Positions 1-9,062 of a DNA stretch of 64,000 bases are shown here, piece after piece; the first letter of the stretch is position 1, and the number at the start of each line of letters is the position of its first letter. The notes below the pieces were generated by a model. The model had not been told where the DNA came from, ran no database searches, and saw nothing but the letters and a program-made list of their open reading frames with translations. The translations under genes were made by a program, and so were the position numbers. This DNA comes from Hymenobacter psoromatis (GTDB lineage Bacteria; Bacteroidota; Bacteroidia; Cytophagales; Hymenobacteraceae). The stretch lies in contig CP014771.1 in assembly GCA_001596155.1 (NCBI GenBank), positions 1,240,001 through 1,304,000 on the forward strand, given 5' to 3'.

Positions 1-2
1 AC

Positions 3-3000
3 GCCACCGACGGCCTGGCGCGCAAGAACTGCCACTCGATTACGATGAGCATTCCGATTGCCAATCTGCAAAAAGATGGCAAAGCCTTAGCGAGCGCCAC
101 TACCATCCTGGACCCCGACTACGTGATTGGTGTGTGGGCCTCGGCCAGCCGCCCCGCCGTGCAGACTTTCTCGGCGGCCACGGGCCCCGGCACCAGCGGT
201 GCCTGGGTGCAGGTTTCGCGCCTGGGCATGCCGCTGACCAACGAGGTTATCAGCCCCATCAGCGACAAAGACGCCTGGAATGCCCGCTCGCCCTACAACG
301 AGTCGGCCCTGACTGATGGCTACCTCCAGAACCCCGAGCTGGGCCTGTATATGGCCGACGACAGCCCCATGAACGGCGCGGCTCCCAAGCCCGCCGGCCA
401 GACGTATTACGGCCAGGCTATTCCGAACCTGGTGGCTCTGCGGATTCAGAGCAAGTCGCTGGCGGGCCAGCCGGGCTTCGGCAACGGCTTCGACTTCCGC
501 AACGGCGCGGCGGGGCTGAGTGCCTTGTATAATCCGGCGGCGGGGTCTAATGCGGGCACGGCTTTCGCGCCGCCCGTTGACGGCGGCTACGGCGCATACC
601 TGCTGAACGGCGGCAACGCGGGTTCGCCGCGTTCGGTTGACATCAAGCCGATTTTCCACACTGGCGTGCCCAATGCCATCCCATATCAGCTGGCCACGGG
701 CAAAACGGCGCTGGTCGCTGGCAAGCCCGCCGTTAACCCGCTCACGGCCGGCAAGCCGTTCATCAACAACTTTTTGCCGGTGGTAGGCGACATGCTGCGC
801 CTGAACATGGCCGTGCCCCCTACCCCCCGCAATTCGGCTGACTTCAGCAACCAGGGCCTGCTGGCCGCCGCGGCGCTGGGGCTTGCTGACCCGCGCTTCA
901 ACACGAGCGCGGCCTTGCAGAATATTCCCAACATGGATGGCTTCCCCAATGGGCGCCGCCTGGAGGATGCCGTGGTTCAGATTGAGCTGAAGGCCGTGAG
1001 TGGCGTGGTGCTGGCCGCCATTGGCCTGTGGTACGACGACTTTACTACTGCCGCCCCCACCCCTTTAACACCGCAGCTGAACGGGGTGCTGACCTTCACG
1101 ACGGGGGTAGAGACAAACGACACGACCTTCCGGGCCGCGTTTCCGTTCCTGCAAACGCCGTGGATAGGCACTGGCTCGGCCAGCGGCCCGACCAATACGG
1201 TGATTATCCCGGACCTGACGGTGAGCACGGCGATGCCCGTGGAATCGGGCACGTATAACAACGTGACCATTACCGGCACCGGCGTGGCTTCCTTTAATGG
1301 CCCCATCGTGGTAAATGGTACCCTGACCGTGCAAACCGGCGGCGTGCTGAGCACCCGCGGCGTGCTGGCGACCAACTGCCTGCCCATCACCGGCCCCGGC
1401 AGCTTTGTGCTCCAGCAAGGCGCTACGCTGCGCATTTGCAGCCCCGATGGCATTTCGGCTTCGGGCGCCACGGGCTCGATTCAGTTGGCCGGCACGCGCA
1501 CCTACGCCGCCGATGCCAGCTACGAGTATAATGGCCTGGAAGCCCAGGCCACTGGCACGGGCCTGCCCAGCATGGTGCGCAACCTGACGGTGAACAACGC
1601 CGCCGGCCTGACCGTGAACAACGGGGGGATAAGTGTATCGCAGCTGGTGGCCCTGACCAATGGCAACCTGACGACCAGCGCCAACCAGATGCTGACGCTG
1701 CTCTCGACCCCCACCAACGGCACGGCCCTGGTAGTGAACACCAACGGCTCGGTAACGGGCCCCGCTACTATGCAACGCGCCATCGACCCCACCTTCAACG
1801 CCGGGGTAGGCTACCACCACTACAGCTCGCCGATGGTGAGCACCACGCTGGGCGACCTGACGACCACGCCGGGCTTCTCGCCGATTTTCAACACGGCCTA
1901 TAATACCGCCGCCATGCCGAAGGCCACGACGCCCTTCCCCAACGTGTTTGCCTATGACCAGGCCCGCGTGACGACCAGCGGCAACCCCGGCTCGCAGGAC
2001 TTCGACCTGGGCTTCTTCGTGCCGGCCGATGCCAACACGACCATGACGCCGCTGGTGGGCTACGACCTGAACATCGCGGCCAGCTCGACGGTGGACCTGA
2101 TGGGCACGCTCAACAACGGCCCGGTAGCCATCAGCAACCTGAACCGGGGCACCCAGACGCAAAGCGGCTGGCAGCTGCTGGGCAACCCCTACCCCTCGCC
2201 GATTGACTTCAGCCAGACGGTGGGCGTCGCCAGCACCAACATGGACAACGCCGTGTACGTGTACCAGAGCACCGGCCAGTACGTGGGCCAGTACCGCAGC
2301 TACGTGAACGGCATGGGCGGCAGCTCGCAAGTGGCCGCCATGCAGGGCTTCTTCATGCGGGCCACTACCCCCAACCAGATGGCCAGCCTGGCCCTGACCA
2401 ACGATTCGCGCGTGACCACGTTCGCCACCACGCCGAGCTTCAACCGCACCGCCGCCGACACCCGGCCCCAGGTGCGCCTGCGCCTGCAAGGCAGCACGCC
2501 ACTCATCGACGAGGCATATGTGTACTTTGAGAAGGGGGCCACGGCCGACTTCGACTCGCGCTTCGATGCCTACAAGCTGCCGAACTCTTCGGGCCTGAGC
2601 GTGGGTAGTCTTATTACCAGCAACGAGCTGTCGGTGAATGGCTTGCCACCGATTACGGGCAGCACCACCGTGTCGCTGAACGTGCAGGTGCCCGCCGTTG
2701 GCACTTACGCCCTGAACGCGCTGGACCTGCTCAACTTCGACGCCAGCACCCAGGTGTATTTGCTTGACAACCAGACCGGGGCGCGCATCGACCTGAGCAA
2801 GCAGCCGCTGTATAGCTTCACGGCCAGCGCCACGGCGCTGCCGGGCCGCTTCGTGCTGCTGTTTGGGCCCAACACGCCGCTGGCGGCTACCCCCTCGGCC
2901 CTGGCCCAGCAGGTGCAGCTGTTCCCGAACCCGGCCCACGACAGCTTCACGCTGGTAGTGCCCGCCGAGTTGGGCCACGGCTCGGTGAGCGCCACGCTCT

Positions 3001-3161
3001 ACAACCAGCTTGGCCAGGTGGTGACCAAGCAGACGCTGCCCCTGACCGCCGCCGGTGCCACGGCCCAGTTTGACGTGTCGTACCTCACGGCGGGCGTCTA
3101 TACGCTCCAGCTGAAGACGGGCGAAAACCAGGTGGTGAAACGCGTGGTAGTTACCAATTAA
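3..3161 (+). CDS. DUF4331 cell-surface protein with T9SS C-terminal sorting domain, 5' partial
   Basis: The reading frame is open to the left window edge, so the N-terminus and signal peptide are missing; the first internal ATG is at 45. The first ~330 residues carry DUF4331 hallmarks: GVWASASR, WVQVSRLGMPLTNEVISP, GDMLRLNMAVPP and GFPNGRRLEDAVVQIEL. The middle (~400-800) is rich in G, T, N and V and looks like a beta-helix or adhesin stalk. The last ~80 residues are a type A T9SS sorting domain (LFPNPAHDSF ... GVYTLQLKTG ... KRVVVTN), so the protein is probably exported by type IX secretion and attached to the surface. The role of DUF4331 proteins is poorly known. The family calls are confident; any function beyond surface display is inference. 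Confidence 0.85.
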   Translation, partial: ATDGLARKNCHSITMSIPIANLQKDGKALASATTILDPDYVIGVWASASRPAVQTFSAATGPGTSGAWVQVSRLGMPLTNEVISPISDKDAWNARSPYNESALTDGYLQNPELGLYMADDSPMNGAAPKPAGQTYYGQAIPNLVALRIQSKSLAGQPGFGNGFDFRNGAAGLSALYNPAAGSNAGTAFAPPVDGGYGAYLLNGGNAGSPRSVDIKPIFHTGVPNAIPYQLATGKTALVAGKPAVNPLTAGKPFINNFLPVVGDMLRLNMAVPPTPRNSADFSNQGLLAAAALGLADPRFNTSAALQNIPNMDGFPNGRRLEDAVVQIELKAVSGVVLAAIGLWYDDFTTAAPTPLTPQLNGVLTFTTGVETNDTTFRAAFPFLQTPWIGTGSASGPTNTVIIPDLTVSTAMPVESGTYNNVTITGTGVASFNGPIVVNGTLTVQTGGVLSTRGVLATNCLPITGPGSFVLQQGATLRICSPDGISASGATGSIQLAGTRTYAADASYEYNGLEAQATGTGLPSMVRNLTVNNAAGLTVNNGGISVSQLVALTNGNLTTSANQMLTLLSTPTNGTALVVNTNGSVTGPATMQRAIDPTFNAGVGYHHYSSPMVSTTLGDLTTTPGFSPIFNTAYNTAAMPKATTPFPNVFAYDQARVTTSGNPGSQDFDLGFFVPADANTTMTPLVGYDLNIAASSTVDLMGTLNNGPVAISNLNRGTQTQSGWQLLGNPYPSPIDFSQTVGVASTNMDNAVYVYQSTGQYVGQYRSYVNGMGGSSQVAAMQGFFMRATTPNQMASLALTNDSRVTTFATTPSFNRTAADTRPQVRLRLQGSTPLIDEAYVYFEKGATADFDSRFDAYKLPNSSGLSVGSLITSNELSVNGLPPITGSTTVSLNVQVPAVGTYALNALDLLNFDASTQVYLLDNQTGARIDLSKQPLYSFTASATALPGRFVLLFGPNTPLAATPSALAQQVQLFPNPAHDSFTLVVPAELGHGSVSATLYNQLGQVVTKQTLPLTAAGATAQFDVSYLTAGVYTLQLKTGENQVVKRVVVTN

Positions 3162-3178
3162 TAAACCGACCGGCAACG

Positions 3179-3210
3179 CACCCCAGGCCTACTTTGCAGC
3201 GCCTGGGGTG
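3179..3210 (+). terminator. Hairpin after the T9SS gene
   Basis: A 10-bp perfect stem (CACCCCAGGC / GCCTGGGGTG) with a 12-nt loop lies 18 bases after the DUF4331 stop codon. There is no clear T-run, so termination is a guess from position. Confidence 0.4.
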
Positions 3211-3254
3211 TAGCCCGACCGCTTTATCCCTCTCACTCTCAAGTCTCTTCTCCG

Positions 3255-3479
3255 ATGAAAAAATATACCATTGCCAGCGCCGTCGCCACCGTGGCGGTGT
3301 GCCTGCTGGGGGCCGCTACCCCCGCCCTGGCCCAGGCCGGTGCCCCCGGCTCGGGTGGCCCTACCCCCACTGGCCCCAGCCCTACGCAGGTGCCCATTGA
3401 TGGCGGCGCTTCGCTGCTGCTGGCCAGCGGCGTGGCCTTTGGCCTCAAAAAGCTGCGCGACCGCCGCCGCGCGCGGTAG
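3255..3479 (+). CDS. Small PID-CTERM sorting-domain protein
   Basis: 74 residues. An N-terminal signal peptide (MKKYTIASAVATVAVCLLGA, ending near ALAQ at 24-27) is followed by a Gly/Pro/Thr-rich stretch. Next come PIDGG (47-51), a short hydrophobic helix (52-64) and a basic tail (KKLRDRRRAR). This tripartite C-terminus (motif, helix, basic patch) is the layout of exosortase-like sorting signals. The PIDGG form matches the PID-CTERM class described in Bacteroidota. The mature part is only ~20 residues, so it may be a small surface peptide. No exosortase gene is visible in the window. It lies just after the T9SS protein, possibly co-expressed. Confidence 0.75.
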   Translation: MKKYTIASAVATVAVCLLGAATPALAQAGAPGSGGPTPTGPSPTQVPIDGGASLLLASGVAFGLKKLRDRRRAR

Positions 3480-3534
3480 CCACACGCTTTTTTTCCGCTC
3501 TAAACCTTACGCCGCGCTAACCACCCGTGAGTTT

Positions 3535-3570
3535 AAACCGGCCCCTCCTTAGTAAGAGGGGTCGGTTTTG
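3535..3570 (+). terminator. Intrinsic terminator after the PID-CTERM gene
   Basis: The 13-bp arms (AAACCGGCCCCTC / GAGGGGTCGGTTT, one mismatch) with an 8-nt loop end in TTTTG, 56 bases after the stop codon. Confidence 0.6.
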
Positions 3571-3711
3571 CGTTTGGGCAACTGGCGTTAGCTGGCAGTG
3601 AAAGGAACAAAAAGGCCACCGCATTCTTTGGGTGAATTGAGCCTGGCCCGCCCGGCTGCCCACTGTGGCGCAACACCGGGCCGCCCGGCCTCGTCTATAG
3701 TTCCCGCGGCC

Positions 3712-3719
3712 GACCTTTG
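3712..3719 (+). promoter_or_regulatory. Candidate -7 box (GACCTTTG) of the S8 protease gene
   Basis: GACCTTTG differs by one base from the Bacteroidota -7 consensus TAnnTTTG and lies 20 bases upstream of the ATG at 3740. No convincing -33 element was identified. Confidence 0.4.
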
Positions 3720-3739
3720 CGCCGACTCATTCTCCACTG

Positions 3740-5512
3740 ATGCTCCTCACCCAACCTGCTGCCTGGCCGCGCCTGGCCCTGGCTTCCTCTCTTTTGCTGG
3801 CTACCGGCTGCCGCGTAGCCCAAACCACTACCCCCGCCCAGGCCGTGGCCGCCACCGTGACCAGCGCGCCCGCCGCGCCGGTGGCCCCCGTGGTGCCCGA
3901 CGTACCCGCGCCGGCCAGCACTGCCCCTACCCCCCCCGCCGGCCCCACCGTGGCCGAAGCCGCCCAGGCGCAGTGGTACCTGCGCGACCCGCAGCTGGAC
4001 AAAACGCCCGGCACCGGCACCACCCGCACCTATGCCGAGCTGTTGAAAGGCCGCACGCCCGCGCCCGTTATCGTGGCCGTGATTGACTCGGGCATCGACA
4101 CCGCGCACGTGGACCTCAAGCCCATGCTGTGGCGCAACCCCGGCGAAATTCCGGGTAATGGCATTGACGATGACCACAATGGCTACATCGACGACGTGCA
4201 CGGCTGGAATTTTCTGGGGGGTAAGGACGGCCGTAATATCTCGGTCGAAACCCTCGAATCGACGCGCATCGTGGCCAAGTACGGGCCGCGCTTCGCAGGC
4301 AAAACCAGCGCCCAGATTAAGCCCACCGAGCGCGCCGACTACTCACTCTATCTCAAGGCCAAGAAGGCCTACGACACCAAGCGCAAGGAGCTAACCGGCG
4401 AGGTGAGCCAGTATGACCAGACTAAGGGCTTCATTACGCAGCTTAGCTCCGCTATCAAGGAAAAAGCGGGGGTAGCGAAAGTGGACACGACCACCCTGCG
4501 CGTAGCCGCCGCCAACATCCCGAGTGAGGACCTGAAAGGCGCACTCATGAGCCTGTACCAGAACATGAAGCAGGGCGGCATTGGCGACACCGATGCGCTG
4601 CTGGCCGAGCTCGATACGGAGATGAAGGACCAGCGCGAACAGCTCGACTACAGCATGAACACCAAGTCCACTGCCCGCGCCGAGATTGTGGGCGACAACC
4701 CCGACGACGTGAACCAGCGCAACTATGGCAACAACGACGTGATGGGCCCCGACGCCCTGCACGGCACGCACGTGGCCGGCATTATTGCGGCCGTGCGCAA
4801 CAATAACATTGGTATTCAGGGCATTGCCGCCACTCCGGTGCAGATAATGAGCGTGCGCACCGTGCCCAACGGCGACGAGCGCGACAAGGACGTGGCCAAC
4901 GCCATCCGCTACGCCGTGGACAATGGCGCGCAGATTATCAATATGAGCTTTGGCAAGGAATTCTCGCCCCACCGCGCCGCCGTGGAAGCGGCCTATAAAT
5001 ACGCCGCCAGCAAGAACGTGCTGCTGGTGCACGCCGCTGGCAATGAGGACGATAACCTCGACGTGACGGCGCACTACCCCTCCTCGTTCTACCTCAACGG
5101 CGCGGTGCCGCCCAACCTGCTCACCATCGGCGCCTCCGGCCCGCAGGACGATGAGAACCTACCCGCCAGCTTCAGCAACTACTCCAAGCGCCAGGTCGAT
5201 GTGTTCGCGCCCGGCGTGGGCATTTATTCTACCTTGCCCGGCAATAAATACGGCATGGAAAGCGGCACCAGCATGGCGTCGCCCGTCACGGCGGGGATAG
5301 CGGCGGTGCTCAAGTCATACTTTCCCAGCCTCACGGCCGTTGACCTCAAGCGCATTATCCGGCAGTCGGCCCAGGTGCACCATACCCAGGTGCTGGTGCC
5401 CGGCGAAAATGGTAAGAAGGCTGATTTCAGCACCTTATCCGCCAGCGGCGGCATCGTGGACCTCTACGAGGCCGTGCGCCTGGCCAGCCAGGAAGCCGCC
5501 GCCAAGAAATAA
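3740..5512 (+). CDS. S8 family (subtilisin-like) serine protease, exported
   Basis: 590 residues. The start gives an N-terminal hydrophobic segment ending in LLLATGC (Cys24), so this is a probable lipoprotein or otherwise exported protein, followed by an Ala/Pro-rich linker. The catalytic triad is complete: Asp116 in AVIDSGID, His341 in HGTHVAG and Ser511 in SGTSMASP. About 220 residues separate Asp and His, far more than in subtilisin. This insert holds a charged helical region (residues ~160-320), as seen in large Bacteroidota S8 peptidases. Probable role: degradation of extracellular or periplasmic protein. It is monocistronic, with a -7-like box upstream and a long inverted repeat that starts inside its stop codon. 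Confidence 0.9.
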   Translation: MLLTQPAAWPRLALASSLLLATGCRVAQTTTPAQAVAATVTSAPAAPVAPVVPDVPAPASTAPTPPAGPTVAEAAQAQWYLRDPQLDKTPGTGTTRTYAELLKGRTPAPVIVAVIDSGIDTAHVDLKPMLWRNPGEIPGNGIDDDHNGYIDDVHGWNFLGGKDGRNISVETLESTRIVAKYGPRFAGKTSAQIKPTERADYSLYLKAKKAYDTKRKELTGEVSQYDQTKGFITQLSSAIKEKAGVAKVDTTTLRVAAANIPSEDLKGALMSLYQNMKQGGIGDTDALLAELDTEMKDQREQLDYSMNTKSTARAEIVGDNPDDVNQRNYGNNDVMGPDALHGTHVAGIIAAVRNNNIGIQGIAATPVQIMSVRTVPNGDERDKDVANAIRYAVDNGAQIINMSFGKEFSPHRAAVEAAYKYAASKNVLLVHAAGNEDDNLDVTAHYPSSFYLNGAVPPNLLTIGASGPQDDENLPASFSNYSKRQVDVFAPGVGIYSTLPGNKYGMESGTSMASPVTAGIAAVLKSYFPSLTAVDLKRIIRQSAQVHHTQVLVPGENGKKADFSTLSASGGIVDLYEAVRLASQEAAAKK

Positions 5513-5607
5513 ATTAAAAAGTAAAAGTGATGAATTAAAAATAGTGGATTCAGCGACTTAAAATGCTGAGCCCACCATTTTTAATTCATCACTTTTACTT
5601 TTTAATT
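5512..5607. repeat. AT-rich long inverted repeat between the S8 protease and yitT genes
   Basis: Arms of about 36 bp (AATTAAAAAGTAAAAGTGAT... and its complement, one mismatch) are separated by ~24 bp. The left arm begins in the TAA stop of the S8 gene. It could act as a bidirectional terminator, but its length is more typical of a repeat element. Confidence 0.7.
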
Positions 5608-5624
5608 CCCTACTTGCGCCAGCT

Positions 5625-6620
5625 ATGGTTCCTCAATTATTCATCCTGGAGCGCCTGCGTCGGCTGCGGGCGGCCCAAGCCGCTGGCCCTACCCGCTCCC
5701 TGGCCGGCCACCCCGCCCTTGCCGATGCGTCCCTGGTCGCCGCCCCTCACCCGGCCCGGCCCGCGTGGCGGCGGCAGGCCGGCGGCATTTTATACCTGAT
5801 AGCCGGCGTTTTTTCGGCGGCCCTGGGGCTGGAGTCCTTCATTCTGCCTAATGGCCTGTTCGACGGCGGGGTTACCGGCATCTCGCTGCTGGCGGCGCGG
5901 CTGCTGCCCAGCCTGCCGTTTTCGGTATTTCTGGTGCTGCTGAATTTACCCTTTATCTGGCTGGGCTACCGGCAGTTGGGTAAGACGTTTGCGGTGAAGG
6001 CGCTGGCGGCCATTCTGGGGTTGGCGCTGGTGCTGGTGGTGGTGCATTTCCCGGTTATTACCCAGGACAAGATGCTGATTGCCGTGTTTGGCGGCTTCTT
6101 CTTAGGAGCGGGCATTGGGCTGGCCATGCGCGGCGGCGGCGTGCTCGACGGCACCGAAATCCTGGCCGTTTACCTGAGCCGCAAGGCCAGCCTGAGCGTG
6201 GGCGATTTTGTGCTGGTGCTCAATATCTTAATCTTTCTGGTCGTAGCCCTGGTCATATCAGTGCAAACGGCGCTCTACTCCATTCTCACCTACCTGGCCG
6301 CTTCCAAAACCATTGAGTTTGTGGTCAATGGCATTGAGGAATACACCGGCGTCACCATCATTTCAGCGCAGAGCGATGCCATTCGGCGCGCCCTCACCGA
6401 GCGCCTGGGCCGGGGCGTGACGGTCTATGCCGGGCACCGCGGCTACGGCTCGCACGGCGAGCAGCCCAGCCCCATCGACATCGTGTTCACCGTAGTCACC
6501 CGCCTCGAAGTTAGCCAGGTTACTACCGAGGTTAATCAGCTCGACCCCAAGGCGTTCATCATCATGCACAGCGTCAACGACGCCAAAGGTGGCATGGTGA
6601 AGAAGCGGGCGTTACATTAA
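5625..6620 (+). CDS. YitT family membrane protein (DUF161 plus DUF2179)
   Basis: 331 residues. An unusual ~55-residue Ala/Arg/Pro-rich N-terminus precedes five or six hydrophobic segments (GGILYLIAGVFSAALGL onward, residues ~58-240). The family signatures GLFDGGVTGISLL and GGGVLDGTEILAVYLS are visible. The last ~85 residues form the soluble DUF2179 domain (GVTIISAQSD ... DPKAFIIMHSVNDAKGG). The family is widespread, with unknown substrate; a transport role is inferred from topology only. The start at 5625 sits 18 bases after the inverted repeat. A later start near residue 50 would also give a complete membrane domain. Confidence 0.85.
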   Translation: MVPQLFILERLRRLRAAQAAGPTRSLAGHPALADASLVAAPHPARPAWRRQAGGILYLIAGVFSAALGLESFILPNGLFDGGVTGISLLAARLLPSLPFSVFLVLLNLPFIWLGYRQLGKTFAVKALAAILGLALVLVVVHFPVITQDKMLIAVFGGFFLGAGIGLAMRGGGVLDGTEILAVYLSRKASLSVGDFVLVLNILIFLVVALVISVQTALYSILTYLAASKTIEFVVNGIEEYTGVTIISAQSDAIRRALTERLGRGVTVYAGHRGYGSHGEQPSPIDIVFTVVTRLEVSQVTTEVNQLDPKAFIIMHSVNDAKGGMVKKRALH

Positions 6621-6718
6621 AGAAGACAGGCCTTGGCCGCGCTAAAGGGGGGTAGGGAGGATTACGCGGGCCGTGGTTTTTCATACCCCCTTCGGTAGGG
6701 TCAAATTCTCACCTGGGC

Positions 6719-6726
6719 TACCTTTG
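6719..6726 (+). promoter_or_regulatory. -7 box TACCTTTG of the MOSC gene
   Basis: A perfect match to the Bacteroidota -7 consensus TAnnTTTG ends only 5 bases before the ATG at 6732. Transcription would begin at or next to the start codon, implying a leaderless or near-leaderless mRNA. Confidence 0.6.
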
Positions 6727-6731
6727 CGGGT

Positions 6732-7556
6732 ATGTCCGCACCCTCTACGCCGCTTACGCTCGCTGGCCTTTTTATTTATCCGGTTAAGTCATTGGGCGGC
6801 ATCAGCCTGCCGGCTGCCGACCTCACGCCGCAGGGCCTGCGCCACGACCGCCGCTGGCTGATAGTGGACGAGCGCAACCGCTTCCTGACCCAGCGCGAGC
6901 ACGCCGAAATGGCGCTGCTGGTCGTCGAGCCGGCCCACAACGGCTTTTTGCTGCGCCACCGGCAGCGGCCCGCGCTGCTACCCCTCTACATTCCGTTCGA
7001 GGCCACGCCCAAGCGCACGCTTTTCGTCACCATCTGGGATGATATGGTGTTTGCCTGGCGCGGCACCAAGGCCGCCGATGAGTGGCTGAGCGAGGCCCTG
7101 GGCCAGCCTTGCAAGCTGGTGTATATGTCGGACATGGCCCGCCGCGAGTGCGAGCCCGAGCGCAACCCGGCCGGCACGCTCGTCAGCTTTGCCGACGGCT
7201 ACCCCTACCTGCTGGTCACCGAAGAGTCGCTGGCCAAGCTAAACACGCAGCTCACCGAGCCCGTGCCGATGAACCGTTTCCGCCCCAACCTGATACTACG
7301 CGGGGCCGCCGCCGACGCCGAAATGGCCTGGTCTAGCCTGCGCATCAACGACTTGCACTTTCGGGCGGTGCGCGGCTGCGGGCGCTGCATAGTCACGACC
7401 ATCGACCAGGCCACGGCCCATAAAAACCCGGCCGGCGAGCCGCTGCGCACGCTGGCCACCTACCGCAAGCCCGACCAAAAAGTCATTTTTGGGCAAAACG
7501 TGACCGGACCCGTTGCCGGCCACCTGCGGGTGGGCGATGAGGTAGTAGTGAGCTAG
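6732..7556 (+). CDS. MOSC domain-containing protein (YcbX/mARC-like)
   Basis: 274 residues. The N-terminal MOSC beta-barrel (LAGLFIYPVKSLGG, LRHDRRWLIVDE) is followed by the MOSC domain with the conserved Cys in RGCGRCIVTTID. Proteins of this arrangement bind molybdenum cofactor and reduce N-hydroxylated compounds, or deliver sulfur. Here there is no fused ferredoxin domain, so electrons must come from elsewhere. The arrangement MNRFRPNLIL before the Cys is typical of the family. Cytoplasmic. The gene appears monocistronic with its own -7 box immediately upstream. Confidence 0.88.
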   Translation: MSAPSTPLTLAGLFIYPVKSLGGISLPAADLTPQGLRHDRRWLIVDERNRFLTQREHAEMALLVVEPAHNGFLLRHRQRPALLPLYIPFEATPKRTLFVTIWDDMVFAWRGTKAADEWLSEALGQPCKLVYMSDMARRECEPERNPAGTLVSFADGYPYLLVTEESLAKLNTQLTEPVPMNRFRPNLILRGAAADAEMAWSSLRINDLHFRAVRGCGRCIVTTIDQATAHKNPAGEPLRTLATYRKPDQKVIFGQNVTGPVAGHLRVGDEVVVS

Positions 7557-7574
7557 CTGCTGCCCTTTGGCCCG

Positions 7575-7615
7575 TTACGTTTTGGCGCCCGCCAGAACGA
7601 CGCGCCAAAACGTAA
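7575..7615. repeat. Perfect 14-bp-stem hairpin
   Basis: TTACGTTTTGGCGC at 7575-7588 pairs with its complement at 7602-7615 (13-nt loop), just after the MOSC stop. There is no T-run; it may be a terminator or a small palindromic repeat. Confidence 0.5.
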
Positions 7616-7674
7616 AAGCCCTACCCCTCCCATTTTGGCCAACCTCCGGCCCGGCGCGCCGTTTAGGAGGAGCT

Positions 7675-8349
7675 ATGGAAATAGCCTTTGTTCTGGATTT
7701 TTTGCGCCGCCTGGCGGCGAATAACAACACGGTTTGGATGCAAGAGCATCGCGCTGACTACCTGCGTGCCCGCGACAACTTCGTCAGCCTCGTGGCTGAT
7801 GTGCTGCGCCGGGCCACGCCCGCCCTGCCCGAGCTGGCGGGCCTCACGCCGGCGCAGGCCATGTTCCGACTGCATAAAAATGACCGCAGCCAGCGCGACC
7901 CCGAGCCCTACAAGGGCCGCTTGGGCGCGGGGCTGGTGCCGGGCGGGCGCCACGCGCTACGCGCCGGCTACTCCGTGGCCCTGATGCCGGGCGGCGGCTC
8001 GTGGCTGCGGGCCGGACGCTTCCGCCCTATCCCCGCCGAGCTGGCCGCCATCAGGCAGGAGATTCAGTATGATAGTGCTGACTTTCACCGCATTATTACA
8101 GATACGCACCTGCTCCAGCACTTCCCTGCCGGCCTGGACAGGAGTGTAGAGCAGCTTAGCCGACCACCGCGCGGCTACGCTGCCGACGACCCCGACCTGG
8201 CCTATCTCAAGCTCAAAAGCTTTGGCATGGTCCGCCTTTTTTCGGATGAAGAAGTGGTTGCCCCGGATTTTATTGACCGCCTGGTGGCGGGAATGGTGGC
8301 CGCCCGGCCGTGGGTAGCATACCTCAACCAAGCCCTCCTTACCGAGTAG
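7675..8349 (+). CDS. DUF2461 family protein
   Basis: 224 residues. The start at 7675 is chosen because GGAGGAGCT, an unusually good ribosome binding site for this organism, lies directly upstream and the family begins here. The longer frame from 7567 would run through a hairpin. Family features: FLRRLAANNNTVWMQEHRADY near the start, AMFRLHKNDRSQRDPEPYKGRLGAG in the middle, and a C-terminal LKSFGMVRLFSDEEV ... FIDRLVAGM. The function is unknown; the protein is predicted cytoplasmic. It converges on the deoxynucleoside kinase gene with only 12 bases between them. Confidence 0.85.
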   Translation: MEIAFVLDFLRRLAANNNTVWMQEHRADYLRARDNFVSLVADVLRRATPALPELAGLTPAQAMFRLHKNDRSQRDPEPYKGRLGAGLVPGGRHALRAGYSVALMPGGGSWLRAGRFRPIPAELAAIRQEIQYDSADFHRIITDTHLLQHFPAGLDRSVEQLSRPPRGYAADDPDLAYLKLKSFGMVRLFSDEEVVAPDFIDRLVAGMVAARPWVAYLNQALLTE

Positions 8350-8361
8350 CGGGCCCGCCGA

Positions 8362-8985
8362 TTAAAACAACCCGAACAGCTTGCCCTCAATGCGCTCGAT
8401 AATAGTACCCAGGTCCTCGGGGCGCTTCACATAGTCCAGCTCGTTGACATCCACGATGAGCAGCTTACCGTATTTGTAGCCGGCAATCCACTGGTCGTAG
8501 TGTTCGTTAAGGTTTTTCAGGTACTCAATGCTGATGGAATTTTCGTATTCGCGGCCCCGTTTTTCAATCTGCCCGATGAGCTTGGGCAGGTCGGCGCGCA
8601 GGTAGAGCAGCAGGTCGGGTGGGTTCACCAGGCTGATGAGGCTCTCGAAGAGGGCGTAGTAATTAGTGTAGTCGCGCTCGGCCAGCAAGCCCGACTGGTG
8701 CAGATTGGCCGCGAAGATGTGGGCGTCTTCGTAGATGGTGCGGTCCTGAACAACGCTTTTGCCCTGCTGCACTAAGGTCTTGATGTGCTGCGTTTGACGA
8801 AAGCGGGCGTTCAAAAAATATACCTGCAAATGGAACGCCCACCGGGGCATATCCGCGTAGAAGTCTTTGAGATACGGATTATCATCAACTTCTTCTAAAA
8901 ATACTTCCCAACGAAAATGCTGGGCCAGCTTGTGAGCCAGCGTCGTTTTGCCGGCTCCGATATTGCCGACGATAGCAATGTGCAT
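8362..8985 (-). CDS. Deoxynucleoside kinase
   Basis: 207 residues, the usual length. The P-loop GNIGAGKTT (7-15) is followed by the substrate-binding EEVDDNPYL and the VVQDRTIYEDAHIFA segment that replaces the ERS motif, then a C-terminal lid region. It phosphorylates deoxyadenosine, deoxyguanosine or deoxycytidine for nucleotide salvage. Exact substrate preference cannot be read from sequence. Cytoplasmic. A TACCTTTG -7 box lies ~37 bases upstream on the same strand. Confidence 0.92.
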   Translation of the reverse strand: MHIAIVGNIGAGKTTLAHKLAQHFRWEVFLEEVDDNPYLKDFYADMPRWAFHLQVYFLNARFRQTQHIKTLVQQGKSVVQDRTIYEDAHIFAANLHQSGLLAERDYTNYYALFESLISLVNPPDLLLYLRADLPKLIGQIEKRGREYENSISIEYLKNLNEHYDQWIAGYKYGKLLIVDVNELDYVKRPEDLGTIIERIEGKLFGLF

Positions 8986-9021
8986 ACACTAAAAAACAGT
9001 TGGCGGACGAAATGCGGACGC

Positions 9022-9029
9022 CAAAGGTA
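9022..9029 (-). promoter_or_regulatory. -7 box (TACCTTTG on the minus strand) of the deoxynucleoside kinase gene
   Basis: CAAAGGTA on the plus strand reads TACCTTTG on the minus strand, a perfect -7 consensus 37 bases from the kinase ATG. Its presence also argues that the divergent gene starts at 9063 rather than upstream. Confidence 0.5.
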
Positions 9030-9062
9030 AGCTACTACTCTCTCCTACCCCTGCTTCTAGCT

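Noticed and set aside
1065-3176. Long open frame on the minus strand opposite the T9SS protein gene
   Set aside because: High-GC shadow frame rich in Arg, His, Gly and Val; no domain, and the plus-strand frame has clear DUF4331 and T9SS features.
7567-7674. Extended start for the DUF2461 gene
   Set aside because: The extra 36 codons run through a perfect hairpin and precede a good ribosome binding site at the family's usual start (7675).
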